A stretch of 64,000 nt of DNA from Actinernus sp. WN-2022 (Eukaryota; Cnidaria; Anthozoa; Actiniaria; Actinernidae), in assembly GCA_030867875.1 (NCBI GenBank), contig JAOWCC010000577.1, positions 91,245,740 to 91,309,739 of the forward strand, written 5' to 3'. The notes beneath the pieces were generated by a model that had not been told where the DNA came from, did not search any database, and saw nothing but the letters and a program-made list of their open reading frames with translations. This document shows positions 26,801 through 38,800 of this stretch, one piece after another. A program made the translations under genes and the position numbers. Within the stretch, counting starts at the first letter, position 1. Each line of letters opens with the position of its first letter.

Positions 26801-29800
26801 GGGTAGTCTAGCATCGAGCATACGAGATTGTTACGTTTAGCAGGCGTTCGCTCATTCACAGATCAAATACACGACATTGCATGTCAACAGTTAGGGGAAC
26901 AAAAGAAACCGTACACCATTTAAGGATCGGATATTTTATTAAGGATGATAATACAGAATACGAGACCCTATTTAATGGTCCAGCATCTCGAAAACCATAC
27001 CCTATCCCGCGGCACATACCTATATGGCTTAAATATTGGAGTACCCCTCCCCCCCGGGACGACACACTACGCGGGTGGTCCAGAGTTCGATTCCCAACCA
27101 GCACGTCCGTATCGATTTTTCTCTGTTCCGAGTAGCTTGTTTATATATATAGCATTGAATTCATTTAATCACGAGCTCTGACAGAGTAAGGGTGTAAAGT
27201 TGTGCGCCGTCGGCCCTCATTGATAACAGTCTAATAGACTGAAGAGCCTACTGACGTGAAATAACAGGACTTTGCTTACTAGAGCGGATTTCAATTGACT
27301 GTCGGAAGTGTTTTGGTTTTACGTTTACTAAGCTCTCCTATTGGCTGAGAAAGTAAACCAACCAATCAGAATCCAAAGTAAAACCAAACACAAATTGGTT
27401 TTGCTTTGGTTTGTCCATAGTTAATAGAGTGGAATGGTTAGGAAACTCAGGGACCTTCTTTGTTATATGTCTTTGTTAGCTTTTTTCAACCACTACCGTG
27501 CACAAAACACAATAGAAATTCCAACATGTTCAGTAGTGAATCAGCCAATAGAAACGTGTGATTTCAGTCGTTCAGGGAACGCTAATGAACTATGATCGTG
27601 CACAATCTTTTGTCTTACCCCTTCCAACCTAAATCGCAGCGCCTTTGTTAGCCCTTTTGAAGTTTGCCGGGTTTCCTAACCATTCCACTATATTAACTAT
27701 GGTTTGTCATTGGTTCACAGGGAAGCCATTTATGAGTTACTTGTGATTACTCGCTCCTATGATTGGCTGGCTGTGGGTAGTTTGCGTTTGGTTTTGCTAC
27801 ACTCTCGCTAAAACGAAAATTGATTACATGAGGGACCAACACAATGTTTGGTTTTAGTCTAGAACTTGATTGGCTGATAATTACAAAGCATTTTTCACAG
27901 CCAATAGAAAAGCTAAGCAAACACAAAACCAAAGCAATCACTACTTTCGACACTCAATCACAAACTTGCTGTAAAAAATAAAGCTAATACATAATACAAC
28001 ATACATAATAAAAACTGCCTGCCATGCAGAATATCAATTACAGCTCTATAGAGAAAGTATAAGGGGACATAAAGCATAAAAGCCGATTCTGTATACGTTT
28101 TTTTCTACGTTTTCTATCTTAAATAAAGCCTCTATACTAGAGCGGTTTTCAATTGAGTGTCGAAAAGCAATGGCTTTCGAATTTGATTGGTTGGTTATCC
28201 ATGATTGCGTTTACTTTGCCTCGTGATTGGTTGAAGTAAAACCAATCGTGAATTACTTCAGTTCGTGATTGGTTCATTGATGTTTTACTTGCTCCTGTGA
28301 TTGGTTCACTGGTTTTGGTATTACGACACTCAATTGAAAACCGCTCCATCTAAATACTCACATGTCTAATGGTAGAATGGTCCTCATCATAGATCGCACA
28401 AATCTGTCGACATACACTTCTTAGCAGTAGACGAACAAGAGACGAATCCGGCGTTGTTCCTATATATCGTACAATAATATTGGTATTGACCCCGAGCCAA
28501 TCACGTGACTTCATGGCTACCATGGAAACCACTGACGTCTTGCCACAGCCCGACTCTCCATGTATGACAAGAGGACTATTAACACCGTTATTGTTTGGAC
28601 CATTAATGTCCTTCTCTTCATCATTTTTGCCCTTCTCTTCCACATATTGTTCCTTACCATCAAACTCGTGATTGTTGTTTGAAACATTCCCTCCGTGTTG
28701 AAGATGACTTGGCCTTTGTTCGACAACTATTGCATTCCCATTAGCAGGAAGAATTTTATTATTTCCTGGATGCCGTCTCTCGCTCGATCCATTCTTCATT
28801 CCGAACTTGCTGAAGTATTCTCCAGAAATACTTGACTGGAAATTCTCTGAGCCCATTTCAATAAAGTTGCTATTGCTACTTTCGCAACTACTCGTATCAT
28901 CCTTGATCCTTGGTTCTGAAATGGACCTTAAACTCTTCTCCTTACGATGGAAATATCCTCTCGATGCTAAAACGTTCTTGCACGACTGGAGGACATCTTC
29001 TCGTCCGTAGAATTTCTCACATTTTGATTGACAGAAGGTTAAATGTTGAGTGGCTTCCTCGTACAAGGGGTTGCTGACTTCAGTTGATTCTCTCGCCTTG
29101 ATGGCGCTGTCAATCATACTCTCCAAAACCATCTGCACATCCTCGCACATCTTATCAATGTAAACCTGAAAAACAAATAAAGGATTCTTGTTTGCTTATT
29201 GAACTTTACTAGCTTGCCAAGGATATTTAACAAGTATTACCTTCAATGTCGTTGATTAGTGGTGGATATTTACCGCGGCGAGGTAAATATATTCACCGCT
29301 AGTCACCGACACTAATAATACCTTTATTTTAAGAGGGTAGCACTAAATAGTGTACAAACACTAATGAACTTGTGGCCCTCTATCTAAAAATACAATTACA
29401 TATAATACTAGAGATAAAAGATAAAACTATATACACATGTTAAATTGCAAAAGTAAGTAGTCTATAATATCTAAACCTATGAAATCACACTATATAAATC
29501 AACTTATGGATAAAAATGTTCAAACGATAATTGCTCATTAAAAAATCTACCGCGAAGAGCACGCTTAAAGGATTTAAGACACGCTTGTTTTTTCAGGTCA
29601 GCTGGTAGACTATTCCACAACTGTATGGCTGTCACTAGGAAAGATCTACCACCTTCTGTTACTCTATTATACTTTGGACAAATAAAATTATAATTAGAAA
29701 ATCTAGTGTTTCTTGTTTGTAATGAACTATTTAGCCGAAGTGATTCTACTAAATAATCCGGAACTGCCAGTATGGAACATTGAGCGATCTTAGTTTCATT

Positions 29801-32800
29801 ATAGAATGGTAACCAGTGTAAACGATTAAACAAAGGCACAGAGGATGCCCGTGGCTCGGCGTCTAACATTACTCTTGCTGCTCTTTTCTGTAAACGAAGA
29901 ATCCTTAGAAGAGAGTCTTTGGAACATGACATTTGCCAGACAACACTAGCATAACTAAAAACTGGTTTGATCATTGCGTTATAATACAAAATTCTTTGCT
30001 CTAAAGTTAAACAAGATTTAATCTTATTTAGCACCCCTATTCTTTGAGACAGTTTTTTACACAGTCTGTCAATATGATTTGTAAATGAAAGAGCACTGTC
30101 AATGTCTAAACCAATGTCTAAACCGACACTGAGGGGAATATTTTTTTAGTATATACCACACAAAGTGAAATAGCCAGCCTCAAATTAGTTCAAAAAGTTC
30201 AAAAAGCCATTAACAAGTGAATGTTCCGAGTTCAAGTAGCCAATCAGATCGCACGAAAAGCACTACAGTCAACTCTCTCTTAAGCGACCACCCTTGGTGC
30301 ACGGACAAAGTGGTCGCTTACGGGAGGTGGTCGCTTACAGGAAAAAGCAACACAGGTAGCCCACGTGCTTGCTAAACGTGTCCGACTTCTAGCACAGCTC
30401 TAGCGCGCTGTCACCATAACAACATAGCTAAGCACGGGAGTTCTAGCTCAACTTTTTCCAATCTTTTTCAGTTTCTTATCTGTCAGCGCCTTTAAAAAAT
30501 GAACTTTGTGGTATTTAAGTAATGATTTTCTAAAAATACAGTACAATCTACTTTGGTGGTCGCTTATCGGAAACAAAAAACAATAGAAAATGTCAAGTGT
30601 TGAGACTAAAAAGTGGTCGCGGTCGCTTAAGAATTTTTGCTTTGGTCGCTTACGAGAGAGTATTTACAACAGAATTTGACTGAGAATAAAACGGTTCTTT
30701 GGTAAAGTGGTCGCTTATGGGAGGTGGTCGCAAGAGAGAGTTGACTGTATAAAAATTTGCTTGTCTGATATACAGTTATTTCAGTTATTTATTACCTTAT
30801 GCCATATTTCCTAAGGCATTAGGGATTAGAGTATTAGGGAATAAGGCATTAGGGTATTAGAGAATATGGCATTACTAAGGAATATGGCATTAGGAATATG
30901 GCATTAGGAATATGGCATTAGGAATATGGCATTAGGAATATGGCATTAGGGAATAGGTATTAGGGAATATGGCATTAGGAATAAGGCATTAGGGAATAGG
31001 GAATATGGCATTAGGAATATGGCATTAGGGAATACTGAGGTATTAGGGAATATGGCATTAGGAATAAGGCATTAGGGAATAGGTATTAGGGAATAAGGCA
31101 TCAGGGTATTAGAGAATATGGCATTAGGAATATGGCATTAGGGAATAGGGAATATGGCATTAGGAATATGGCATTAGGGAATACTGAGGTATTAGGGAAT
31201 ATGGCATTAGGAATAAGGCATTAGGGAATAGGTATTAGGGAATAAGGCATCAGGGTATTAGAGAATATGGCATTAGGAATATGGCATTAGGGAATAGGGA
31301 ATATGGCATTAGGAATATGGCATTAGGGAATACTGAGGTATTAGGGAATATGGCATTAGGAATAAGGCATTAGGGAATAGGTATTAGGGAATAAGGCATC
31401 AGGGTATTAGAGAATATGGCATTAGGAATATGGCATTAGGAATATGGCATTAGGAATATGGCATTAGGGAATAGGGAATATGGCATTAGGAATATGGCAT
31501 TAGGGAATACTGAGGTATTAGGGAATATGGCATTAGGAATAAGGCATTAGGGAATAGGTATTAGGGAATAAGGCATCAGGGTATTAGAGAATATGGCATT
31601 AGGAATATGGCATTAGGGTATTAGAGAATATGGCATTAGGAATATGGCATTAGGGAATAGGGAATATGGCATTAGGAATATGGCATTAGGGAATACTGAG
31701 GTATTAGGGAATATGGCATTAGGAATATGGCATTAGGGAATACTGAGGTATTAGGGAATATGGCATTAGGAATATGGCATTAGGAATATGGCATTAGGGA
31801 ATACTGAGGTATTAGGGAATATGGCATTACCCTTACCAAAATTTTAGTATGGGTATAATATGGGTTTTATGTGGGCCATATATGGCCCGTGTATGGACAT
31901 TGTATGGGATGGTGGAATAGGTATATGGACAAAACATGGGCAAGAATTTTCCTACTGTTTTAAATATGGGGTTTACGTGGGATAACAATGAAACTGCTAT
32001 CCAAATATGGGAAATATATGGTCCACTGCTATCCCATATAATTACCATATATTTCAGTGACCCATATAATACCCACATAATAAAGTTTAATGTGGGAAAT
32101 ATATGGGCAACTGCTATCCCATATAATTACCATATTTCAGTGACCCATATAATACCCACATAATAAAGTTTAATGTGGGAAATATATGGGCAACTGCTAT
32201 CCCATATAATTACCATATTTCAGTGACCCATATAATACCCACATAATAAAGTTTAATGTGGGAAATATATGGGCAACTGCTATCCCATATAATTACCATA
32301 TTTCAGTGACCCATATAATACCCACATAATGAAGTTTAATGTGGGAAATATATGGGCAACTACTATCCCATATAATTACCATATTTCAGTGACCCATATA
32401 ATACCCACATAATGAAGTTTAATGTAGGAAATATATGGGCAACTGCTATCCCATATAATTACCATATTTCAGTGACCCATATAATACCCACATAATGAAG
32501 TTTAATGTGGGAAATATATGGGCAACTGCTATCCCATATAATTACCATATTTCAGTGACCCATATAATACCCACATAATGAAGTTTAATGTGGGAAATAT
32601 ATGGGCAACTGCTATCCCATATAATTACCATATTACAGTGACCCATATAATACCCACATGTGATTTAATGTGGGAAATATATGGGTAACTGCTATCCCAT
32701 GTAATTACCATATATATCAGTGACCCATAATACCCACATATAATAGGCCTAGGGTTAATGTGGAAAATATAATTATATGGGCATGCAACTTCTATCCCAT

Positions 32801-35800
32801 ACTGTATATCTCAGTCATGCATATAATACCACTTACCCTAGTGAAAATAGATCTGGAATTCCGGTGGAATCCAGAATTCCAGGTTGAAACATGGAGTCCG
32901 GTGTCCAGCGGGATTCCGGTCCAGAGTTCTGGAGTCCAGCAGAATTTCAGATGGCTGATACGCAGAGCTCCAGAGTCCAGCAGAATTCCAGATGGCTGAT
33001 ACTCAGAGCTCTGGAGTCCGGTGGAATTCCAGATGATGATTAGTCTTTTATGATTGCATTTAGGTGTAGTTTATGTCTATTGTGTGTGTATTGAGTTTTA
33101 AGTAGTAGTTTCACACGTTTGTATATTTCTACACTGGTTACGATGCTGTTGCATGGTTTGATTGTTTATATGCTTCTAGTTAGTTATATCCTTATTGATT
33201 GTATTATTTTCAGTTTTTACGTGAATTCAGCATTAAATGATCTGCAATAATTTATTACGACAAGTGTTGAGTTCTGAGTTATAAACCCCTACTCAAATGG
33301 CCTATCAGGGATGGATGTTAAAATCCCAACATATGACCTTGAACGACCTTCCCAGCCGTTAGATGTAAATTACCCAAATGTAAATCTCCAATTATAAAAA
33401 TATACATGAATAAGTTATATAAAGACAGTCAGAATTTGAGTTTAAGAAAATTTACTAATACACAAAAAATAAAGATTTAAGTGATTTACATAAACATCCT
33501 GATTGATCGGTAGCAAATATTAGCATGCAATTATAGTACACAAATACAATTACCAAAGTAGTGAACCTTGTCCTCTCAGATGCAAATTAGACGATAATCA
33601 CAATCAAAATCCACAAGCTGCCTCCCTATTTCCCCTTTGTACTCATTCTTATCATTAAGGCAAAAAATGAAGTTTCTCCTACATTGTCTTTCTTGTTATG
33701 ATCGCTCAGTTCAGACAGTTGTTAGTACTTTTAAAATGATACAGGAAAACTCTGAATTTCTAACGAGACCTTGGGCTGATCAGGTCCCTGATATAAATCC
33801 ACAGATCGAAAGGAAGCGCTCACTTCTCTCGAGTATTATTTATGCAGTGGGAGAATTACAGAGAATATAGCCGGTTGTAAAAACGTTTTCATGGAGCTAT
33901 TTCTGATGCCAATAATCTATACATCACGTCTGCGATCCGCCATCTTGTTTGTTTGAGGATTTCCCAGCATGCCTCAAGTGGAGCCTCGTTTCAATGCTGA
34001 GCGTTTTTCGCGCCTTTTTTCAGTTCTTCCCTCCGAAAGAATAATGGGCGGCCATTTCTGCTGTGTGCCCGAGTTTGTCTACAAAATGGAGAAAAGTGAA
34101 GCATTCAGTAAACCTAGAAAAAGGTAAGAAGTACACCAGGCTGTTTATTGTTTCTTGGTATATGTTTTTTTGCCCCCCAAAAAACGTTTGTTTACTTGAA
34201 TAACCACGACTCACGAGTTTGTACTGCTTGATAATGTGCCAGGACTCTCAGTCACTCAGGCTCAGTAGAATGGATTTTCTTATTGTTGGAATCTAATCTC
34301 AACTTAAATCATCGAAAATGGATGACACTAAACTCAGTTTATAGCTACTTGAAGTAGTGTTTCAAACCATAAAGTTTACCCTAGCCCTAGGACACCGAGA
34401 CGTATAAATTCCAAGCGCTGGCGTTGGTCTGTTCGTCGTAGAGTCTAGAGAAGTGTTTTCTGCCGATATTTGGTGTTTACTCTTTCCTTTGTTCGCCTTT
34501 AATTGATCCAACCAGATTTTCGAAAATTATGATGAGTATAGTCATAGAGCTCCGTTCACCCCGAACGAATAACGGATTGATTATCTTCCTTACCACATTC
34601 ATGTTCTCTCTAAAAGTAAAACGTAAAATTTGGGGTTTTCACGTTGTGTTTTTGGAGACAACATCAACAGTTGAAATGTAGGCAAATTTTGATTAAATTC
34701 GCTGAAAATCGCTCCAGGCACAGACAATAACTACAACAAGACATATTTTGAATTTTATTAAAGATTTACATTGAAAATCGAACACAGTAAATTCCCATAC
34801 AAACTCTGTAATTATTATAATTGACACATAGCAAGCTTGGGGTACCTGTGCTGTTAGTTCCGATTTGAATTGTATTTTTTTCGTAAAATAAGAGTTTATA
34901 CATGTACACTGTATATTTGCATGCCTTTGTGTTACTTTCCTTTCAGGAAGGATTACCAAGAAATAATTATATCCTGTCAAAGAATATCAAAGGAAACTTT
35001 TTACACATTGGAATCACCTGGACAGTTTTCCATGCAATAAGCTAGGTCATCACTTTTTATGTCAGTATTTTTGCAAGACTGTAAAGCAGGGAACGAGCCA
35101 GGCTGCACCATTCCCACTTTAAAAAATACATTTGTCCCTTGAAAAAATACAATAATGGTCAAATTGACCTGCTTTGGCCTCTTCCAAAGGAAATTAAATG
35201 CGTGGACCAAATTGTCCCTTCTGGCTCAATTTCTGGCTCAACCACTTTTTTTTATGACAAGTGTATGCTAATAATACATGTTTATAGTTTGTTAACACTG
35301 ACCAGTTATCCACAAAGGCATTTTATACAATATACAGTTAATTATACAATAAAAAATGTTCCTTGGTCTCTATTATCTGTGGATTTGATCCTTTAAAGTG
35401 CCTATGAACCTTATTTTTTTATTTTAGATATCAATGGGGATGATGATCCAAAAAATTAATCAAAAATGCTCCGAGGCCAGAAGGCCTCCAAGAATCAGGA
35501 AACAGATGCAAGCTGAGTGAACTGTTGTTCTCAGCTGATACGTGTGTTTGAGCCCATGGTGCTTGACGCTGGCCATTGTTTTGATTAGGTTGTTTATCAA
35601 TGGCTGCATAAATTAAAGCTAGCTTTTAGTCAAACTAAAATGCTCTCAATTGTTTATTATTTTCATAAAAGAAGTACACACACTTTGGGTGACGAATTTC
35701 ATAATTTCTATGGGATTACTGTAAGATCCCAATTGAGCCCTTGAATTTTCCCCTGGTATGTGCTTCGAATATGATTTGAACAGTACTCAGTAGGATGCCA

Positions 35801-38800
35801 GTTGTACTGCCTTTAGATCCCATTTGATTTACGAGTGTGACTTTTCACAACTCTACAAGCAAACAAATACTCTTGGTAGCTTGTTTTCATGTCTCCAGCA
35901 TTCAGTTTAGCTGCATTTGGAAGATCTCTACTTTCCTTGCAAATGATATATTTTGAGTGCAAATGTTGTACTCGCACTCAACTCAAGGGAAAACCGTCAT
36001 TTAATTAGGCATATTCGACTAAAATTTTCTTTTAAATTGTATATATGCAAAACTTAAGATAAAAGAAAGTCAGTTAAACACATTATCATATGACCCATAC
36101 GGCCATGTGCACACGTTCCTTTCAAAATCATTTACAAAAGTCACATGATACGATGAGGGCCGGATGTGTATGCCGTGAGTGGGCCGGAAAAAGCTGTCCG
36201 GCCCTGCACAAATTTTTCTTGCTGTTTTGCAGTTTGATCTACAAAAAAATATGGTCATATTAAAAAACCTATTGACTGAGTTAGGTTGGGATGGACGGGA
36301 AAATATTTGGCTTGAGTTCATGACTTACGGATGATCTTGCTGCACTTGGTCCATACATCATGACCTCAAGCCAAATATTTTCCAATCTGGCCCTCCCACT
36401 CAATCAATCAGTACCTAATATCTAGAAATAATTACATGATGGCCCAAACTAGAGATGGGTCAGTGATGCTTGTAATATTATTAGAGATTGAAATTGCCAA
36501 TCCAGTATTTTTTAGGGGGTCATTTAGGAAATAAACATGTTCTAACTGCATGCATCTGGTATTTTTTTAGGGATAAACAGGCTCTTACGACAATAACAAT
36601 AATATATTTATACACTCCTGACTAAACTGAACATGTGCAGCTGGAACATTAGTTTGAAAATTTCTATGGTTGACAATTAATGGCAAGTTTATTTTAATTT
36701 GTAAATTGATAATCCATTTTAGAGCATTTTGAGTAGTACACTTTCTTGGTGAAGTATATATTAGGGTATTTTTCCAGCTTTTCAAAAGAGCATCCCCGGC
36801 ATTTTCACAATGAAGTACCCCCCCCCCCCCCCAATACATTTGTATACATGTACCTATTATATCTTGTATATTTGACTCAAATATATCTTGTATATTTGAC
36901 TTATACAAGATATAGGTACATGTATAGTGCTGAAAGCTAATTGGCAAAAAATAATTTGTATTGGTTCTCATACACACTTAATTACATCTCAACTTTGAAG
37001 TGTTGGATATTTCAATATTATTATCCTCGGCAAACCATGGGAATTCCATAATATTGTATTTGTACACTTGCAGATTTGCAATGCCTTTGGCCTGTGTTGC
37101 ACTTCAAACTGCCATTGATGTTGTATTGTTAAAAATGTATTAACTTACTTTTATTTGAGTAACATCTTGACACACAAAGGTTTTTTAGTTATGACATGTA
37201 ATTAGTGGCATCTGAAAAAGGGCTGCTGACTTGACACAAATTATGTAAATTATGTCAGATCAATTATACCCTGCAAAAGTTTCTTGAAAAGTAAAGCTAT
37301 ATTTTACCACAAAACATGGTAAATAAGAGGACATATAAACCATGGTAAATTTGTTAAATGCTTTATACACATGAATGTATAATGGTGTTTGTTCATGCAA
37401 CTGCTTTCAAGTTTTACCAACGATATACAATAAACAAAGACCCATGTGATTGAGTAGTCAATCTTGTCAAATTTTTCAATTGTTTGTCAAACTTTATTTA
37501 CAGTAAATCAGTTAATTGTTTTGGCATTATTTTAACTTTAGTCTTCCTTAATTATGCCAACTGATTACATATATACTATCAGAGTTCTCTTCCAGCATAT
37601 CATATGGCAAATAAGAGAAAAAGGGAAGAGACCACCTGCAGCTGTGTGTGATGCTTTCTTTGTTACACTTATGTTGAGTTGACTTACCTGTCATGCATAT
37701 GATAATAATGTACATAGCAACCCTTGTCATAAAATAATCCCCCATGTGACTGACATGAACATGGACCTAGTTGATTCCCATTTTAGGCCCATATATAAGG
37801 GATAATAATATGGGCCTACAACAGTCATGCATGGACCTATACTGTATATAGTTGATTCCATATCAAGCCGATATATACGGTAAATATGGCCATATATTTT
37901 TAACCCATATAACGTCCACATATTACCCATATATGGGCCTACTACGTATTTGGTTAATTCCCATAGTAGGCCCATATATGTGGGCCATATGTGGGCCATA
38001 TAATTCCCATATATGGGCCTAATGTGTTTTGGGTGATTTCCACATCATTTATTATCTTACCCATGTATGGCCCACATATAATAAATATACGGGCCATATA
38101 TGGGCCATATATCCCGATATATGGGCAAACTATGGGAATCAACCAAATACGTAGTAGGCCCATACATGGGTTATATGGGCCATATATGGAAAGTATGTGG
38201 CCTTTATATGGGTCTCATAAATTCTACTGAATTTAGATATGTGGGTTTAATGTGGCCACATATGTGGGTTATGTGGCCCATGTATGGGCCACATATATTT
38301 TTATATGTGGGCCATATAATTCCCATATATGGGCCTAATGTGTTTTGGGTGATTTCCACATCATTTATTATCTTACCCATGTATGGCCCACGTATAATAA
38401 ATATACGGGCCATATATGGGCCATATATCCCGATATATGGGCAAACTATGGGAATCAACCAAATACGTAGTAGGCCCATACATGGGTTATATGGGCCATA
38501 TATGGAAAGTATGTGGCCTTTATATGGGTCTCATAAATTCTGCTGAATTTGTAATGTGGGTTTAACGTGGCCACATATGTGGGTTTAATGTGGCCACATA
38601 ATATCCATATAATATCCATATTTTGCCCATATTTTGTCCCATATTATTTCCATATTTGGCCCATATATGGGCCATATGAAAATTTTGGTAATACTAAGGA
38701 ATATGGCATTAGGAATAAGGCATTAGGGAATAGGTATTAGGGAATAAGGCATCAGGGTATTAGAGAATATGGCATTAGGAATATGGCATTAGGGTATTAG

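Larger units (their letters stand above)
31829..38692. mobile_element. 6.9 kb palindrome-rich segment inserted in the satellite
   Basis: Left border TTACCAAAATTTTAGTATGG, right border CCATATGAAAATTTTGGTAA: a 13-bp inverted terminus. Both subterminal zones (31850-32830 and 37770-38690) are full of TATGGGCCATATATGGGC words. The satellite continues in the same direction on each side. No transposase is seen; the middle (33040-37700) looks like single-copy AT-rich DNA with nested repeats. Confidence 0.6.

Noticed and set aside
38100..38546. Proteins rich in GPYMG / YGPHI
   Set aside because: Produced by the TATGGGCC palindromes on both strands of the 316-bp duplication.
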